Below, one piece after another: positions 1-8,504 of a DNA stretch of 64,000 bases. The translations under genes and the position numbers were made by a program. Each line of letters begins with the position of its first letter. Position 1 is the first letter of the stretch. The stretch is taken from positions 1-64,000 of the forward strand of contig JAEYGZ010000032.1 of NCBI GenBank assembly GCA_023409535.1, written 5' to 3'. Below the pieces are notes generated by a model, which saw only the letters and a program-made list of their open reading frames with translations, did no database searches and was not told the origin of the DNA. Origin of the DNA: Bacillota bacterium (GTDB lineage: Bacteria > Bacillota > Clostridia > Lachnospirales > Lachnospiraceae).

Positions 1-153
1 CACATAAATAAACTCCTTTCACTGCGGACTGGGAATCTAATCCTATTATGAAGGAGTAATGGAATTTAAGAAAGACTTAATTCTACATTTGGTTTGATTA
101 ACTGGAATTAAGTTTTTTATTCAACGAATATATCTATTTTCGATAGTAGCTTA

Positions 154-182
154 TTGTATTGTTTACATTATAGATATATAAT
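154..182 (+). promoter_or_regulatory. Likely promoter of the HerA-NurA-methyltransferase unit
   Basis: TATAAT at 177-182 is a perfect -10 box. TTGTAT at 154-159 is a weak -35, with a 17-bp spacer. Transcription from here would give a leader of roughly 110 bases before the ATG at 299. No operator-like palindrome is visible. Inference from motif spacing only. Confidence 0.45.
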
Positions 183-298
183 GATAGTATGCAATATTTT
201 CCTGCGAGCTAACAGTACAAGAACTGGATAGAATGCATTTTAAGTGCTCGGTGTGTCTTGTAAAAAAGCACAACCTAAAAATTAGGGAGGACAAAGCG

Positions 299-2410
299 AT
301 GAGCATAGAGTCTGGTATTAACCAATATGTAGAAACACATGAATACTCGGAAGCAAAACGCCTTTTTTCCGAATTAATTCAGCCTGAGCAGTATGTTGGT
401 GAATTATATTCTATTAACTATGAAACTGCACGGGTACTTATTAATGACCACGAGCGACATACTGTAAATGGTATTCCAAGCTTATGCTTTTTGCTGGCCA
501 CTCGTGTTGACCCAAATAGTGACCAAATTGACTTCAGAAACGAAGATAGTTCTGCTATTATTTTGCGTGTTCTGGATTCTGCCCCTCTGCCAAATAGTTC
601 GGAGGCTGAACGTATTCGCGTTGAAACAGCTCAGCGTGTAAGCGGAGAAATCGCCACCAATTGGGATAGCGACGGCGTAATGGATGCCAAGACGAAAGTT
701 TATTTAGGCTACGCCGCGGTGGAATGCCGTATTATTGGCACATTCTATTTTGATAAAAATGATGCTTCTGGTTCATTGGATATGAAATTTGGATGTGACA
801 TCTCCAACTACTACCCCAATAGGGGTCTTAAAGTTTACAAACCGACAGGTAATGCACTTGCTAGAATTATTAACTTTGTTGACCCTGTAAATCTGCGGGA
901 TCACGAAGAAAGATATGGTCGCACGAAACCAGTTAGGGTTGGAGTTGTGCGCTATGCATCTACCAATAGAAGATATCAAAACATTGATGAAATCCCTGTT
1001 TCTATACACCCGATTGATTTATTGGCGCAGAAAACAGCTCTTTTTGGAATGACTAGAACCGGTAAATCCAATACAACCAAAATTGTTGCACGGTCTGTAT
1101 ATAAATTGAGGGCTCCAACCGAGGGATACAATTCGATCAGAATAGGCCAATTGATTTTAGATCCAAATGGTGAATATGCTAACGAGAATACTCAAGATAG
1201 CTCTGGCCAGTCTGAACCTAATGCGTTGAAGAATGTTTGGAAAGAGATTGACGGCGTATGTGTAGAAAATGAGGTCGTTACATATGGAATCTCGCCGATG
1301 GAAAATGATCCCAACCGAAAAATGATGCTTATAAATTTTTACGATGACGAAATGCTTCAAACAGGGAAAGAGATTCTTAATTCAGTCATCCAATCAGACG
1401 ATTCAAAATATATGAAGAATTTCTACGATGTTAGCTTCGACAATCGCCCAGAAACAACCGACCGATCAGCAACAATTAGATATAATAGACGAGTATTAGC
1501 ATATAGGGCACTTTTAAAAAAAGCAGGATATACACCGCCAACTGATTTACAGGCATTACTTCGGGGACTATTTAATCGCGATCTGTTATCTGCCATGAGT
1601 ACAGCAACACACCGTGATGCTGATAAAACATCTGCAATTCAATCCGCTGCCGCAATATTGTCGAGGGATTCAACCAGTTGGGATGCATTAGGAAGTGCAT
1701 TTGAAGGATTATTCTATTTTTTGTCAACGGGTGATTATCGCACTTTTAACGATGCTTACATTAGAAATTCTAGTACTGGAGAAGCTTGGGCTGATGCTAG
1801 TTTAAGTAGTCTTTTGGAGATGTTTTCATATCCAAAAGGTACAAAAACCTTGGGTCGATGTGTTGAACAGCATTCAGCAAATGTAAGTAGTGATTTTGCA
1901 GAGGACATATACAAAGATTTATGTGCTGGAAAACTTGTAATAGTCGATCAATCTATTGGAGAACCAGAATTTAACGAGACTGTTGCAAAGCGTGTTATGT
2001 GGAAAATATTTAGGAATAATCAAGCTGTATTTCGTGAAGGAACGTATCCGCCTGATATTCTTGTCTACGTTGAAGAAGCTCATAACCTTCTTCCTGCTGG
2101 CAATGACCTTGACTTAAAAGATGTCTGGGTAAGGACGGCGAAAGAAGGGGCGAAGTATCGCATTGGATTGATCTATGCAACACAAGAGGTAAGCAGTATT
2201 CATAAAAACATACTTAAGAATACTTCTAATTGGTTTATCAGCCATCTGAATAATACAGATGAAACACGAGAACTCTGTAAGTTTTATGATTTTGCCGATT
2301 TTGAACCGTCTATCCGCCGAGCACAAGATAAAGGCTTTTTGAGGGTTAAGACACTTAGTAACTACTTTGTGATTCCGGCGCAGGTGGATAAATTTACAAT
2401 AGAAGTGTGA
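299..2410 (+). CDS. HerA-type hexameric DNA-translocating ATPase (DUF87 family)
   Basis: About 703 residues. HerA-family ATPases form hexameric rings that pump DNA, usually coupled to a NurA nuclease. Walker A is GMTRTGKS at residues 250-257, and Walker B is ILVYVEEAHN around 587-596 with the E592-E593 pair typical of HerA/FtsK proteins. The N-terminal 200 residues would hold the HAS-barrel, including the stretch GDCDISNYYP-like region before the ATPase core; this assignment is by position only. I chose the ATG at 299 over the upstream in-frame ATG at 233 because AGGGAGG lies 8 bases before it. The next gene, a NurA-like nuclease, begins 13 bases downstream, and a methyltransferase overlaps that. 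The trio looks like one transcript. The pairing with NurA supports the HerA call; the pairing with a methylase suggests defence rather than housekeeping repair. Confidence 0.85.
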   Translation: MSIESGINQYVETHEYSEAKRLFSELIQPEQYVGELYSINYETARVLINDHERHTVNGIPSLCFLLATRVDPNSDQIDFRNEDSSAIILRVLDSAPLPNSSEAERIRVETAQRVSGEIATNWDSDGVMDAKTKVYLGYAAVECRIIGTFYFDKNDASGSLDMKFGCDISNYYPNRGLKVYKPTGNALARIINFVDPVNLRDHEERYGRTKPVRVGVVRYASTNRRYQNIDEIPVSIHPIDLLAQKTALFGMTRTGKSNTTKIVARSVYKLRAPTEGYNSIRIGQLILDPNGEYANENTQDSSGQSEPNALKNVWKEIDGVCVENEVVTYGISPMENDPNRKMMLINFYDDEMLQTGKEILNSVIQSDDSKYMKNFYDVSFDNRPETTDRSATIRYNRRVLAYRALLKKAGYTPPTDLQALLRGLFNRDLLSAMSTATHRDADKTSAIQSAAAILSRDSTSWDALGSAFEGLFYFLSTGDYRTFNDAYIRNSSTGEAWADASLSSLLEMFSYPKGTKTLGRCVEQHSANVSSDFAEDIYKDLCAGKLVIVDQSIGEPEFNETVAKRVMWKIFRNNQAVFREGTYPPDILVYVEEAHNLLPAGNDLDLKDVWVRTAKEGAKYRIGLIYATQEVSSIHKNILKNTSNWFISHLNNTDETRELCKFYDFADFEPSIRRAQDKGFLRVKTLSNYFVIPAQVDKFTIEV

Positions 2411-2423
2411 GGCAGGTGACACT

Positions 2424-3806
2424 ATGCCATTTGAAAATGAGTTTGCATCCTATGAGCCTTTAAGAAGGATATTAGAAAATGAAAAGGTAACGCAACTACA
2501 AAATCGTATGAAGTTGCGGAACTATTCAGATGTATCACAAAGGCAGCTCCCATTTATCGATATTAACACGCTACAAAAAAGCGATTGTATCCCTGATATG
2601 GTCTTGGCTATTGACGGAAGCTATCAATGTGTATCAGTCAGAAATGGATATCCTGGAGCCGAAGTTGGATATGTTACTGTGGCTTCAGTCTTAATGTTAA
2701 TGAAAGACATTAAACAACTCTCTAAAAAGGAGTTTATTAATCCGAGGAAGTTTCGAGAAACCGAAAAAGCCACTGCTTTTGATGCGGTTTTTCCTGGATG
2801 TAATATTATTATAGATAATGAAAAAAGCCCTAAAACTTCACTGCGCAAGGTGATTTATGAGCAGTTGAAGAACTCTTCGGCATTTTCTGATTTTGAGTCT
2901 TTGCTGGATACTTATGAAGTTCTTCTAAAATATCGCATGGACGAGGGGATAACGAATCCTCCAGTTAATCCATTAGAAGCATTAGAGGATGATCTTTCAA
3001 AAAAGATGCAGATATCTCTTGGTGAGTATACATGCAATGAAACAGGAGAGCGCCTATATTCTACTGACGCTCTCAGAATTCACGAGTTGCTCAATACTCA
3101 AGGAGCTACAAGTGGTGAAATGTATGGGCAACTCATGTCAATCATTGAGCGCCTGTGGCTTGTTCATCTTTTGCGTGCGTTTGAAAAGAAAAATTGGCTC
3201 CCAACACTAAAGAATGTTGCGTTTGTTCTTGATGGATCTTTAGCAGTATATAGTGTTTCTGCATGGTTAGTTAAATTTATTGAAAAAGAAATATGTAGAA
3301 TTAACGAGTTACAAAAAAAATTAACTAATACAGACCTTATGATAATTGGATTAGAAAAGAGTGGACGTTTTGTAGAACATTTTAATGACATTGACGTATC
3401 TCCCGAAGGCAATGAGGACAGAGTGCCTAATAATTCTGTTTTCTTATTGAACGATAAATATATAAAAGAAAATATTATTTTTTCTCAAAGCTCAAAGTCA
3501 TATGGAAAAGATACTTATTTTGGACGTAAATTCTTTTGTAAAACAAAGAATGGTTATAAATTGGTTCCTCAATTAGCCTCCTTTAGCGCTTCACAAAGGA
3601 ACATAAATACGGCTAATATTTCCCAGTTTCCAAGATTGGGGGATGCTTGTATGCTTCTAAATGATTTGATTTCTAACAGATATCCGAATTCCATTAACCC
3701 ATTGATTTCTGCCCATGCGGAAGCGGCTATCCCGTTAACATTGGGCAAAAAAATGTTTGATGAAATCGCCCAAGAATTAAGGAAGAGAGGGATGACCGAA
3801 TGCTAG
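2424..3806 (+). CDS. NurA-like nuclease, partner of the HerA ATPase
   Basis: 460 residues. NurA nucleases have an RNase H-like fold with a metal site built from N-terminal Asp, internal acidic residues and a C-terminal His. Here AIDGS places Asp64 at the expected beta-strand start. A second FVLDGS puts Asp270 in the middle, and ISAHAEAA gives His431 near the C-terminus after a Tyr-Pro. NurA proteins are normally 300-450 residues, so this one is on the long side. It begins 13 bases after the HerA stop, behind a weak AGGTGA site, and its last 7 bases overlap the methyltransferase, which suggests translational coupling. The NurA assignment rests on the motif pattern plus its HerA neighbour. Sequence identity to archaeal NurA would be low. 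Confidence 0.72.
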   Translation: MPFENEFASYEPLRRILENEKVTQLQNRMKLRNYSDVSQRQLPFIDINTLQKSDCIPDMVLAIDGSYQCVSVRNGYPGAEVGYVTVASVLMLMKDIKQLSKKEFINPRKFRETEKATAFDAVFPGCNIIIDNEKSPKTSLRKVIYEQLKNSSAFSDFESLLDTYEVLLKYRMDEGITNPPVNPLEALEDDLSKKMQISLGEYTCNETGERLYSTDALRIHELLNTQGATSGEMYGQLMSIIERLWLVHLLRAFEKKNWLPTLKNVAFVLDGSLAVYSVSAWLVKFIEKEICRINELQKKLTNTDLMIIGLEKSGRFVEHFNDIDVSPEGNEDRVPNNSVFLLNDKYIKENIIFSQSSKSYGKDTYFGRKFFCKTKNGYKLVPQLASFSASQRNINTANISQFPRLGDACMLLNDLISNRYPNSINPLISAHAEAAIPLTLGKKMFDEIAQELRKRGMTEC

Positions 3807-4927
3807 ACGATATACAAATAATTGATAAAATCGTAAAGGGCCATTCTTCGACAGAAAGCCGGTGGGCAAGGTTTGGCCCTTATTATGCAATGTTTCCTGT
3901 TGAGTTTGCATGCGAAGTAGTTTCCAGCAACTCAAAACGAGGAGATTTTGTGCTTGATCCTTTCGCTGGGAGAGGGTCAAGCATCTTTACTGCGGCGGTT
4001 CTTGGACGCAGTTCTTTCGGCATAGAAATAAATCCTGTCGGCTGGCTTTATAGTATAGTTAAACTGTCTCCTGCACCTCAAGACTCTGTTTCCAACAGAA
4101 TATCAGAGTTAATTGAGCTTTCTGCACAGTATAAAAAGGCAGCTGATGAAATGTCTGATTTTTTCAAAGTGTGCTTTTCTTACAACGTCTTAAAATTTCT
4201 TTTAGCAGCAAGAGAATGTCTAAACTGGAAGGATTGCAATATTGATTCTACAGTTATGGCATTTATTCTATTATATCTACATGGCAAACGGGGCCAAAGC
4301 CTATCAAATCAAATGCCCATGACCAAATCCACCAGTATTAATTATTCTTTGGAATGGTGGGCGAATAAAGGATTAACTAATCCACCAGAAATAGATATTA
4401 CAGAATTTTTTGACAAACGATTTAAGTGGAGATATGCGAAAGGACTTCCGGCATTTACAAATAATACAGTGGCTCTAGGCGATAGTACAACTGAACTCCA
4501 AGATTTTCGAGTACATCAAAATCCATCCAAGACCATAAAATTGCTATTTACATCGCCTCCGTACTACGGGGTTACTAATTATTTCATTGATCAGTGGTTA
4601 AGAATGTGGGTTTTAGGCGGAACAGCCGAACCAGTAATATCTGGAGATAAATATAAAAGGCGTTTTGATTCCAAGGAAGATTATGAGGAATTGCTTGATA
4701 TCGTATTTGGCCAGTGTGCTTTAATGATGGATAAACATAGTACAGTATATGTAAGAACAGATGTGCGAGAGTTTACTTTAGAAACTACAAGGAAAATTCT
4801 CAAAAAGCATTTTCCAGACTACAGCTATGCAGAGGAAAATAACACTTGCACAAAGAAATCACAGACTGAGTTATTAAATAATTCAAAAGAAAAACCAAAG
4901 GAAGTTGACATCATCATGCGAAGATAG
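3800..4927 (+). CDS. DNA methyltransferase (N4-cytosine or N6-adenine, SPPY type)
   Basis: 375 residues. The SAM-binding motif is DPFAGRGS from Asp53, followed by GIEIN, the usual acidic residue that holds the ribose. The catalytic motif is TSPPYYGVTNY with S252-P-P-Y255. SPPY is most common in N4-cytosine enzymes but also occurs in N6-adenine ones. Motif I precedes the catalytic motif by about 200 residues, so the target-recognition segment would lie between them or at the C-terminus. Its ATG lies inside the end of the NurA gene (7-base overlap). With HerA-NurA as a translocating nuclease, this enzyme would plausibly mark host DNA as self. No specificity subunit or classical restriction enzyme is next to it. 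The target base and sequence cannot be predicted from this reading. Confidence 0.82.
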   Translation: MLDDIQIIDKIVKGHSSTESRWARFGPYYAMFPVEFACEVVSSNSKRGDFVLDPFAGRGSSIFTAAVLGRSSFGIEINPVGWLYSIVKLSPAPQDSVSNRISELIELSAQYKKAADEMSDFFKVCFSYNVLKFLLAARECLNWKDCNIDSTVMAFILLYLHGKRGQSLSNQMPMTKSTSINYSLEWWANKGLTNPPEIDITEFFDKRFKWRYAKGLPAFTNNTVALGDSTTELQDFRVHQNPSKTIKLLFTSPPYYGVTNYFIDQWLRMWVLGGTAEPVISGDKYKRRFDSKEDYEELLDIVFGQCALMMDKHSTVYVRTDVREFTLETTRKILKKHFPDYSYAEENNTCTKKSQTELLNNSKEKPKEVDIIMRR

Positions 4928-5050
4928 TTTATAGCAAAAAAGGGGATTGCAGGCACATTATGTTTATAATACAATATTTAATTATGGAATTAATTTCCCG
5001 TTATGCATGTAAATTAGCTGTATTTGTGGCATCTATATTTACCTAACTTC

Positions 5051-5250
5051 TTAAGTTTTATCGGAGGAATTGAGTATTGACTCCCAACTGAAAGCCTCGG
5101 GATTGGCGTCAGCATGCTTGCGTAGCCACCGATATTCTCCAGAGATCAGTAGATGCGACCAAGGCATTTCTCGGAGCTCTACAGGATTAACCAAGCACTT
5201 AATATTAGATTATTCATACCGGGAACCGTAACTTCTTGTTGTTTTGACAT
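5051..5250 (-). pseudogene. Decayed reading frame behind the methyltransferase, unrecognised
   Basis: On the minus strand an ATG at 5250 opens a 23-codon frame that ends at a stop at 5179. A second frame, offset by one shift and running from about 5217 to a stop at 5051, carries protein-like sequence with the core VNPVELREMPWSHLLI. The two frames overlap, as expected for one gene broken by a frameshift. I do not recognise the family. The rest of the 4928-5289 gap shows nothing else I can support. It may be debris from a mobile element marking the right border of the HerA-NurA unit. Confidence 0.3.
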
Positions 5251-5289
5251 ATATTATAACTAGAATAATTTGTAATTCAGAGGATTATT

Positions 5290-5886
5290 ATGAATCGTAT
5301 AAATCCAGTCTCACAAGGTACGCTGTATCCAAGTGATATTATAATACATGTTGAAAATGCTTTTATTGAGGAAGTAGCCGCAAATACCGAAAGAACAGGC
5401 TATATAGTAATATCCTACAGTGCAAGCGATGAAAGCAATAGGATTTACAAGCAGGAAATCAGGCTGAATATAGGAAATAACACCATAATCATAGATGAAA
5501 ACGGAAGATCGCTTAATCTGTATGATTTAAAAAAGGGAATGCGAATAAATGCAGATTTTTCTTCCGCAATGACAAGGAGCATACCTCCCCAATCAAACGC
5601 TTACCGGATTGTAGCATTGCAAGAAGAAGCTTCTGTCATTGTAACAACAGACCGTGTTGTGAGTGTTGATGTAAATAATGGTTTTCTTCTTACCGGAAAC
5701 CCATATGACATTTATGATCAGATTGCATTCACCATATCTAATGAAACAGTGATTCTGGATCAAAATAATAATGCCATTCCATTAGAAGCGATCCGCCCCG
5801 GGCAGCTGGTGCAAGTGGAACATGCTATCTTCCAGACCCTTAGCATACCTCCCCAATCTCCCGCTTATCGGGTGTGGGTTTTATAA
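5290..5886 (+). CDS. Small two-repeat protein resembling DUF5666-type beta domains
   Basis: 198 residues with no signal peptide or membrane segment. The protein is an internal duplication: each half of about 90 residues ends in a near-identical tail, SIPPQSNAYRIVAL in the first and SIPPQSPAYRVWVL in the second. Ahead of each tail sits a pattern of the type T-I-I-D-x-N-G-x-x-L-x-L-x-D-L-K-x-G. That pattern resembles the small beta-barrel of DUF5666-like domains, in which a strand-turn-strand unit ends in a K-x-G-x-x-V/I element. The function is unknown. The gene starts about 10 bases after GAGGATT, a modest ribosome binding site. It stands alone, with a terminator-like hairpin 46 bases after the stop. 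The family assignment is tentative; the duplication is plain. Confidence 0.65.
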   Translation: MNRINPVSQGTLYPSDIIIHVENAFIEEVAANTERTGYIVISYSASDESNRIYKQEIRLNIGNNTIIIDENGRSLNLYDLKKGMRINADFSSAMTRSIPPQSNAYRIVALQEEASVIVTTDRVVSVDVNNGFLLTGNPYDIYDQIAFTISNETVILDQNNNAIPLEAIRPGQLVQVEHAIFQTLSIPPQSPAYRVWVL

Positions 5887-5931
5887 AATAAAATTATACC
5901 CCTAATCTTGTGATATTGGCATCTGATATGC

Positions 5932-5977
5932 TACCCCTATATAGGACATTGAAATATAATAATTCCTATATGGGGGT
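5932..5977 (+). terminator. Hairpin after the two-repeat protein
   Basis: A 14-bp stem with one mismatch pairs 5932-5945 with 5964-5977 and is followed by TTTC. It suits a terminator of the gene ending at 5886. The remaining 5978-6239 stretch holds no gene or motif I can support. Confidence 0.5.
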
Positions 5978-6239
5978 ATTTCATACTTTTGCATGCCCAA
6001 AATCAGCATATTCTACATATAATTGGCGCCCTTAAAAAACTATGGATGTATATCCCGGTATATTTTCGGATAAAAATTTAGGGAACCGCGCGCTGACACC
6101 CACAGTGGATGACATGAAAGCCTTTTACGCAAGAAGATATTGTTTTAGTAGAAATAGGTAGAAATCATTGCCGGAATATGGTAAAGTTAATTTGTTTGCT
6201 ATTTCTTGATGAAAAATTGACATAAAAACAAAGGAAGCG

Positions 6240-7607
6240 ATGAAAATGATATTTAAAAATCAGGATAAGGACATGTGTAACGGTCCCATATTTGGTAAAA
6301 TGGTTCTTTTTGCCTTGCCTATCATGGCGATGAATATTCTTCAGCTGTTGTTTAATGCGGCAGATATGGTTGTAGTCGGAAGATTTTCCGGTAAGGAAGC
6401 TCTTGCAGCAGTTGGTGCAACCGGTGCTATCATCAACCTGATTGTGAACTTATTCATGGGACTATCGGTTGGAACCAGTGTTATTGTGGCCCAGGATTGC
6501 GGTGCCGGACGGCCGGATGCAGTCAGCAGGTCTGTACATACTTCGATTGCCATAAGTATCATTGGCGGAATCCTTGTTATGGCGTTGGGGCTTTTTTTAT
6601 GCAACCCGCTGTTAATTATGATGGGTACGCCTATGGATATCATTGATTTATCTGCTCTGTATATGAGGATTTATTTCTTGGGCCTTCCTGCCAGTATGAT
6701 ATACAACTTTGGTGCTGCGATACTACGTGCCGTCGGTGACAGCCGTCGGCCGATGTACTTTTTGCTGGTATCCGGTGTTGTAAATGTAATATTGAACCTG
6801 TTTTTTGTCATAGTAATACATATGAGTGTGGATGGTGTGGCTTGGGCAACGGTAATTTCTCAGTATCTGTCGATGTTCCTGGTACTTTTATGCCTAAACC
6901 GTAATAAGGAGGATTCAATTCGTTTGACGCTTAAAAGACTGCATATTGACAGAAGAAAACTGAGCCAGATTATTCGGATTGGTCTGCCTGCCGGATTGCA
7001 GGGACTGCTGTTCTCCATTTCCAATGTATTGATTCAATCTGCCGTCAATTCCTTTGGTTCTGCCATGGTGGCAGCCAGCTCTGCAGCAGGAAATATCGAG
7101 GGATTTGTGGCTACTTCTATGAATGCCTATTATAATGCTGCCATAACCTTTACCGGGCAGAATATGGGAGCAAAAAAATATGACAGGATCGATAAGGTAG
7201 CAAAGATCTGTACGATATTGATCATAGCTACCTGGATTGTTCTGGGTGGACTGACCATGTTGGTCAGCAGACCTTTGTTATCGATATTTACCTCAGACCC
7301 TGAGGTAATCAGGCTTGGCATGATTCGAATTAATGTCCTGATGGTTGCATACTTTACCTGCGGCATTATGAATGTATTTCCGGGCTTGACACGTGGCATG
7401 GGCTTTTCCATATTGCCGATGATTTGTACCTTAGTTGGAGCCTGCCTTATGCGTATCGTCTGGCTGGTCACCTTTTTTGCATGGTTCCCCACCGTCCTTA
7501 TGCTTTTTGCCTGTTATCCGATTACCTGGGCACTGGCGGGGATTGGCCAGGTGGGAAGCTTCTTTTATGCAAGGAAGAAGGTCAGGCAGCGTGCTGAAGC
7601 GAATTAA
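6240..7607 (+). CDS. MATE family multidrug/metabolite exporter
   Basis: 455 residues with about twelve hydrophobic helices, the normal size for MATE transporters, which exchange Na+ or H+ for cationic drugs or metabolites across the cytoplasmic membrane. The N-terminal repeat begins PIFGKMVLFALPIMAMN and continues through ADMVVVGRFSGKEALAAVG, a typical MATE signature. The second repeat opens near IIRIGLPAGLQGLLFSISNV. AAGGAAG at 6231-6237 is very close to the ATG at 6240; the in-frame ATG at 6246 is better spaced and may be the true start. A cupin gene follows 78 bases downstream and may share the transcript. The substrate cannot be read from sequence. Confidence 0.92.
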   Translation: MKMIFKNQDKDMCNGPIFGKMVLFALPIMAMNILQLLFNAADMVVVGRFSGKEALAAVGATGAIINLIVNLFMGLSVGTSVIVAQDCGAGRPDAVSRSVHTSIAISIIGGILVMALGLFLCNPLLIMMGTPMDIIDLSALYMRIYFLGLPASMIYNFGAAILRAVGDSRRPMYFLLVSGVVNVILNLFFVIVIHMSVDGVAWATVISQYLSMFLVLLCLNRNKEDSIRLTLKRLHIDRRKLSQIIRIGLPAGLQGLLFSISNVLIQSAVNSFGSAMVAASSAAGNIEGFVATSMNAYYNAAITFTGQNMGAKKYDRIDKVAKICTILIIATWIVLGGLTMLVSRPLLSIFTSDPEVIRLGMIRINVLMVAYFTCGIMNVFPGLTRGMGFSILPMICTLVGACLMRIVWLVTFFAWFPTVLMLFACYPITWALAGIGQVGSFFYARKKVRQRAEAN

Positions 7608-7685
7608 ATATCCCATTATGTTGATAAAGTCATTATTAAGTTATTGGGAAAACAAAATAGATAGCAGAACAAGGGAGGTAATTAT

Positions 7686-8015
7686 ATGGTGATTCAAGAT
7701 GTCCCATTTTGTACGGTTGATTGGAATACGATAGAACCGACAATACATCCGGGTATAACTGGGGAAGCCTATTGGCGAACCTTTGAAATGGGAAATATAA
7801 GGGTTCGCATGGTAGAATATACACCGGGGTATTTAGCAGATCATTGGTGTAAGCGCGGGCATGTACTTTTGGTCCTGGAGGGCGAATTAGTAACCGAACT
7901 TGAAGATGGCAGAATATTCACACTTACACCCGGAATGAGTTATCAGGTAGCCGATAATGCTGATCCCCATCGTTCGCATACGGAAAAAGGTGCTAAGCTG
8001 TTTATTGTAGATTGA
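7686..8015 (+). CDS. DHCW-motif cupin protein
   Basis: 109 residues forming a single cupin barrel. The first cupin motif is replaced by the ADHWCKRGHVLLVLEGE pattern, which carries the Asp-His-Trp-Cys signature of a named bacterial cupin subfamily. The second motif is around LTPGMSYQVADNADPHRS with a likely metal-ligand His. Cupins of this size are usually metal-binding proteins or small sensors; no reaction is established for this group as far as I know. AAGGGAGG lies 7 bases before the ATG. It sits behind the MATE gene in the same direction and ahead of a strong hairpin at 8121-8170. Confidence 0.85.
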   Translation: MVIQDVPFCTVDWNTIEPTIHPGITGEAYWRTFEMGNIRVRMVEYTPGYLADHWCKRGHVLLVLEGELVTELEDGRIFTLTPGMSYQVADNADPHRSHTEKGAKLFIVD

Positions 8016-8120
8016 TCTGATTTTATTCGGATTGCAAACCGAGGACGAGACTTGGCAAGAAAAAGGTATTTCGCCAGTGTTACATACTATTTCTTGTAGT
8101 CACCAACTTTTATGGTTCAT

Positions 8121-8170
8121 AGAAAAAGGCCTATGACGCACTTCAAAATGTGCGTCATAGGCCTTTTTCT
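8121..8170. terminator. Perfect 21-bp stem, likely bidirectional terminator
   Basis: Arms 8121-8141 and 8150-8170 are exact inverted copies around an 8-base loop. The outer ends are AGAAAAAGG and CCTTTTTCT, so a T-rich tail is available on both strands. It lies 105 bases after the cupin gene. The length and perfection of the arms would also fit the remains of a small inverted-repeat element. Confidence 0.7.
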
Positions 8171-8504
8171 ATGTAAGCAGATAACGAGGTTCGAACAGTT
8201 GAGAAAATCCGGGAAGACCTTATTTAATGTTTGTCAGATGGCAAGGACGTGGTTGCCAAGTGATCTTTTGAATCAAAAGCCCTATTGGTTAGTAAAATTG
8301 GGAGTCTTTTCATATCCGTAATGTGATATGAGTCTTTATACACATCCTGGCTCGATTAGTACTCTTTCCTTTTTAAATTTCTGTTTCAGCGTATAGCCCT
8401 CTAATATGGCGATTTTCGCTCCGCAAGGCCATATCAATCATCTACAATGTATGTTTTTGAAATGTATTCAACTATTTCTTTGTAAGGATCATATTTTACC
8501 AAAA
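8171..8504. other. Intergenic stretch with no supported gene
   Basis: All six frames are short and none resembles a family I know. The stretch lies between the 21-bp hairpin and the stop of the minus-strand serine hydrolase. I see no convincing terminator for that gene here. Confidence 0.5.

Noticed and set aside
233..298. N-terminal extension of the HerA gene from the ATG at 233
   Set aside because: No ribosome binding site; AGGGAGG clearly serves the ATG at 299.
8112..8321. 69-codon plus-strand frame after the cupin gene
   Set aside because: It reads through the perfect inverted repeat and shows no family similarity.
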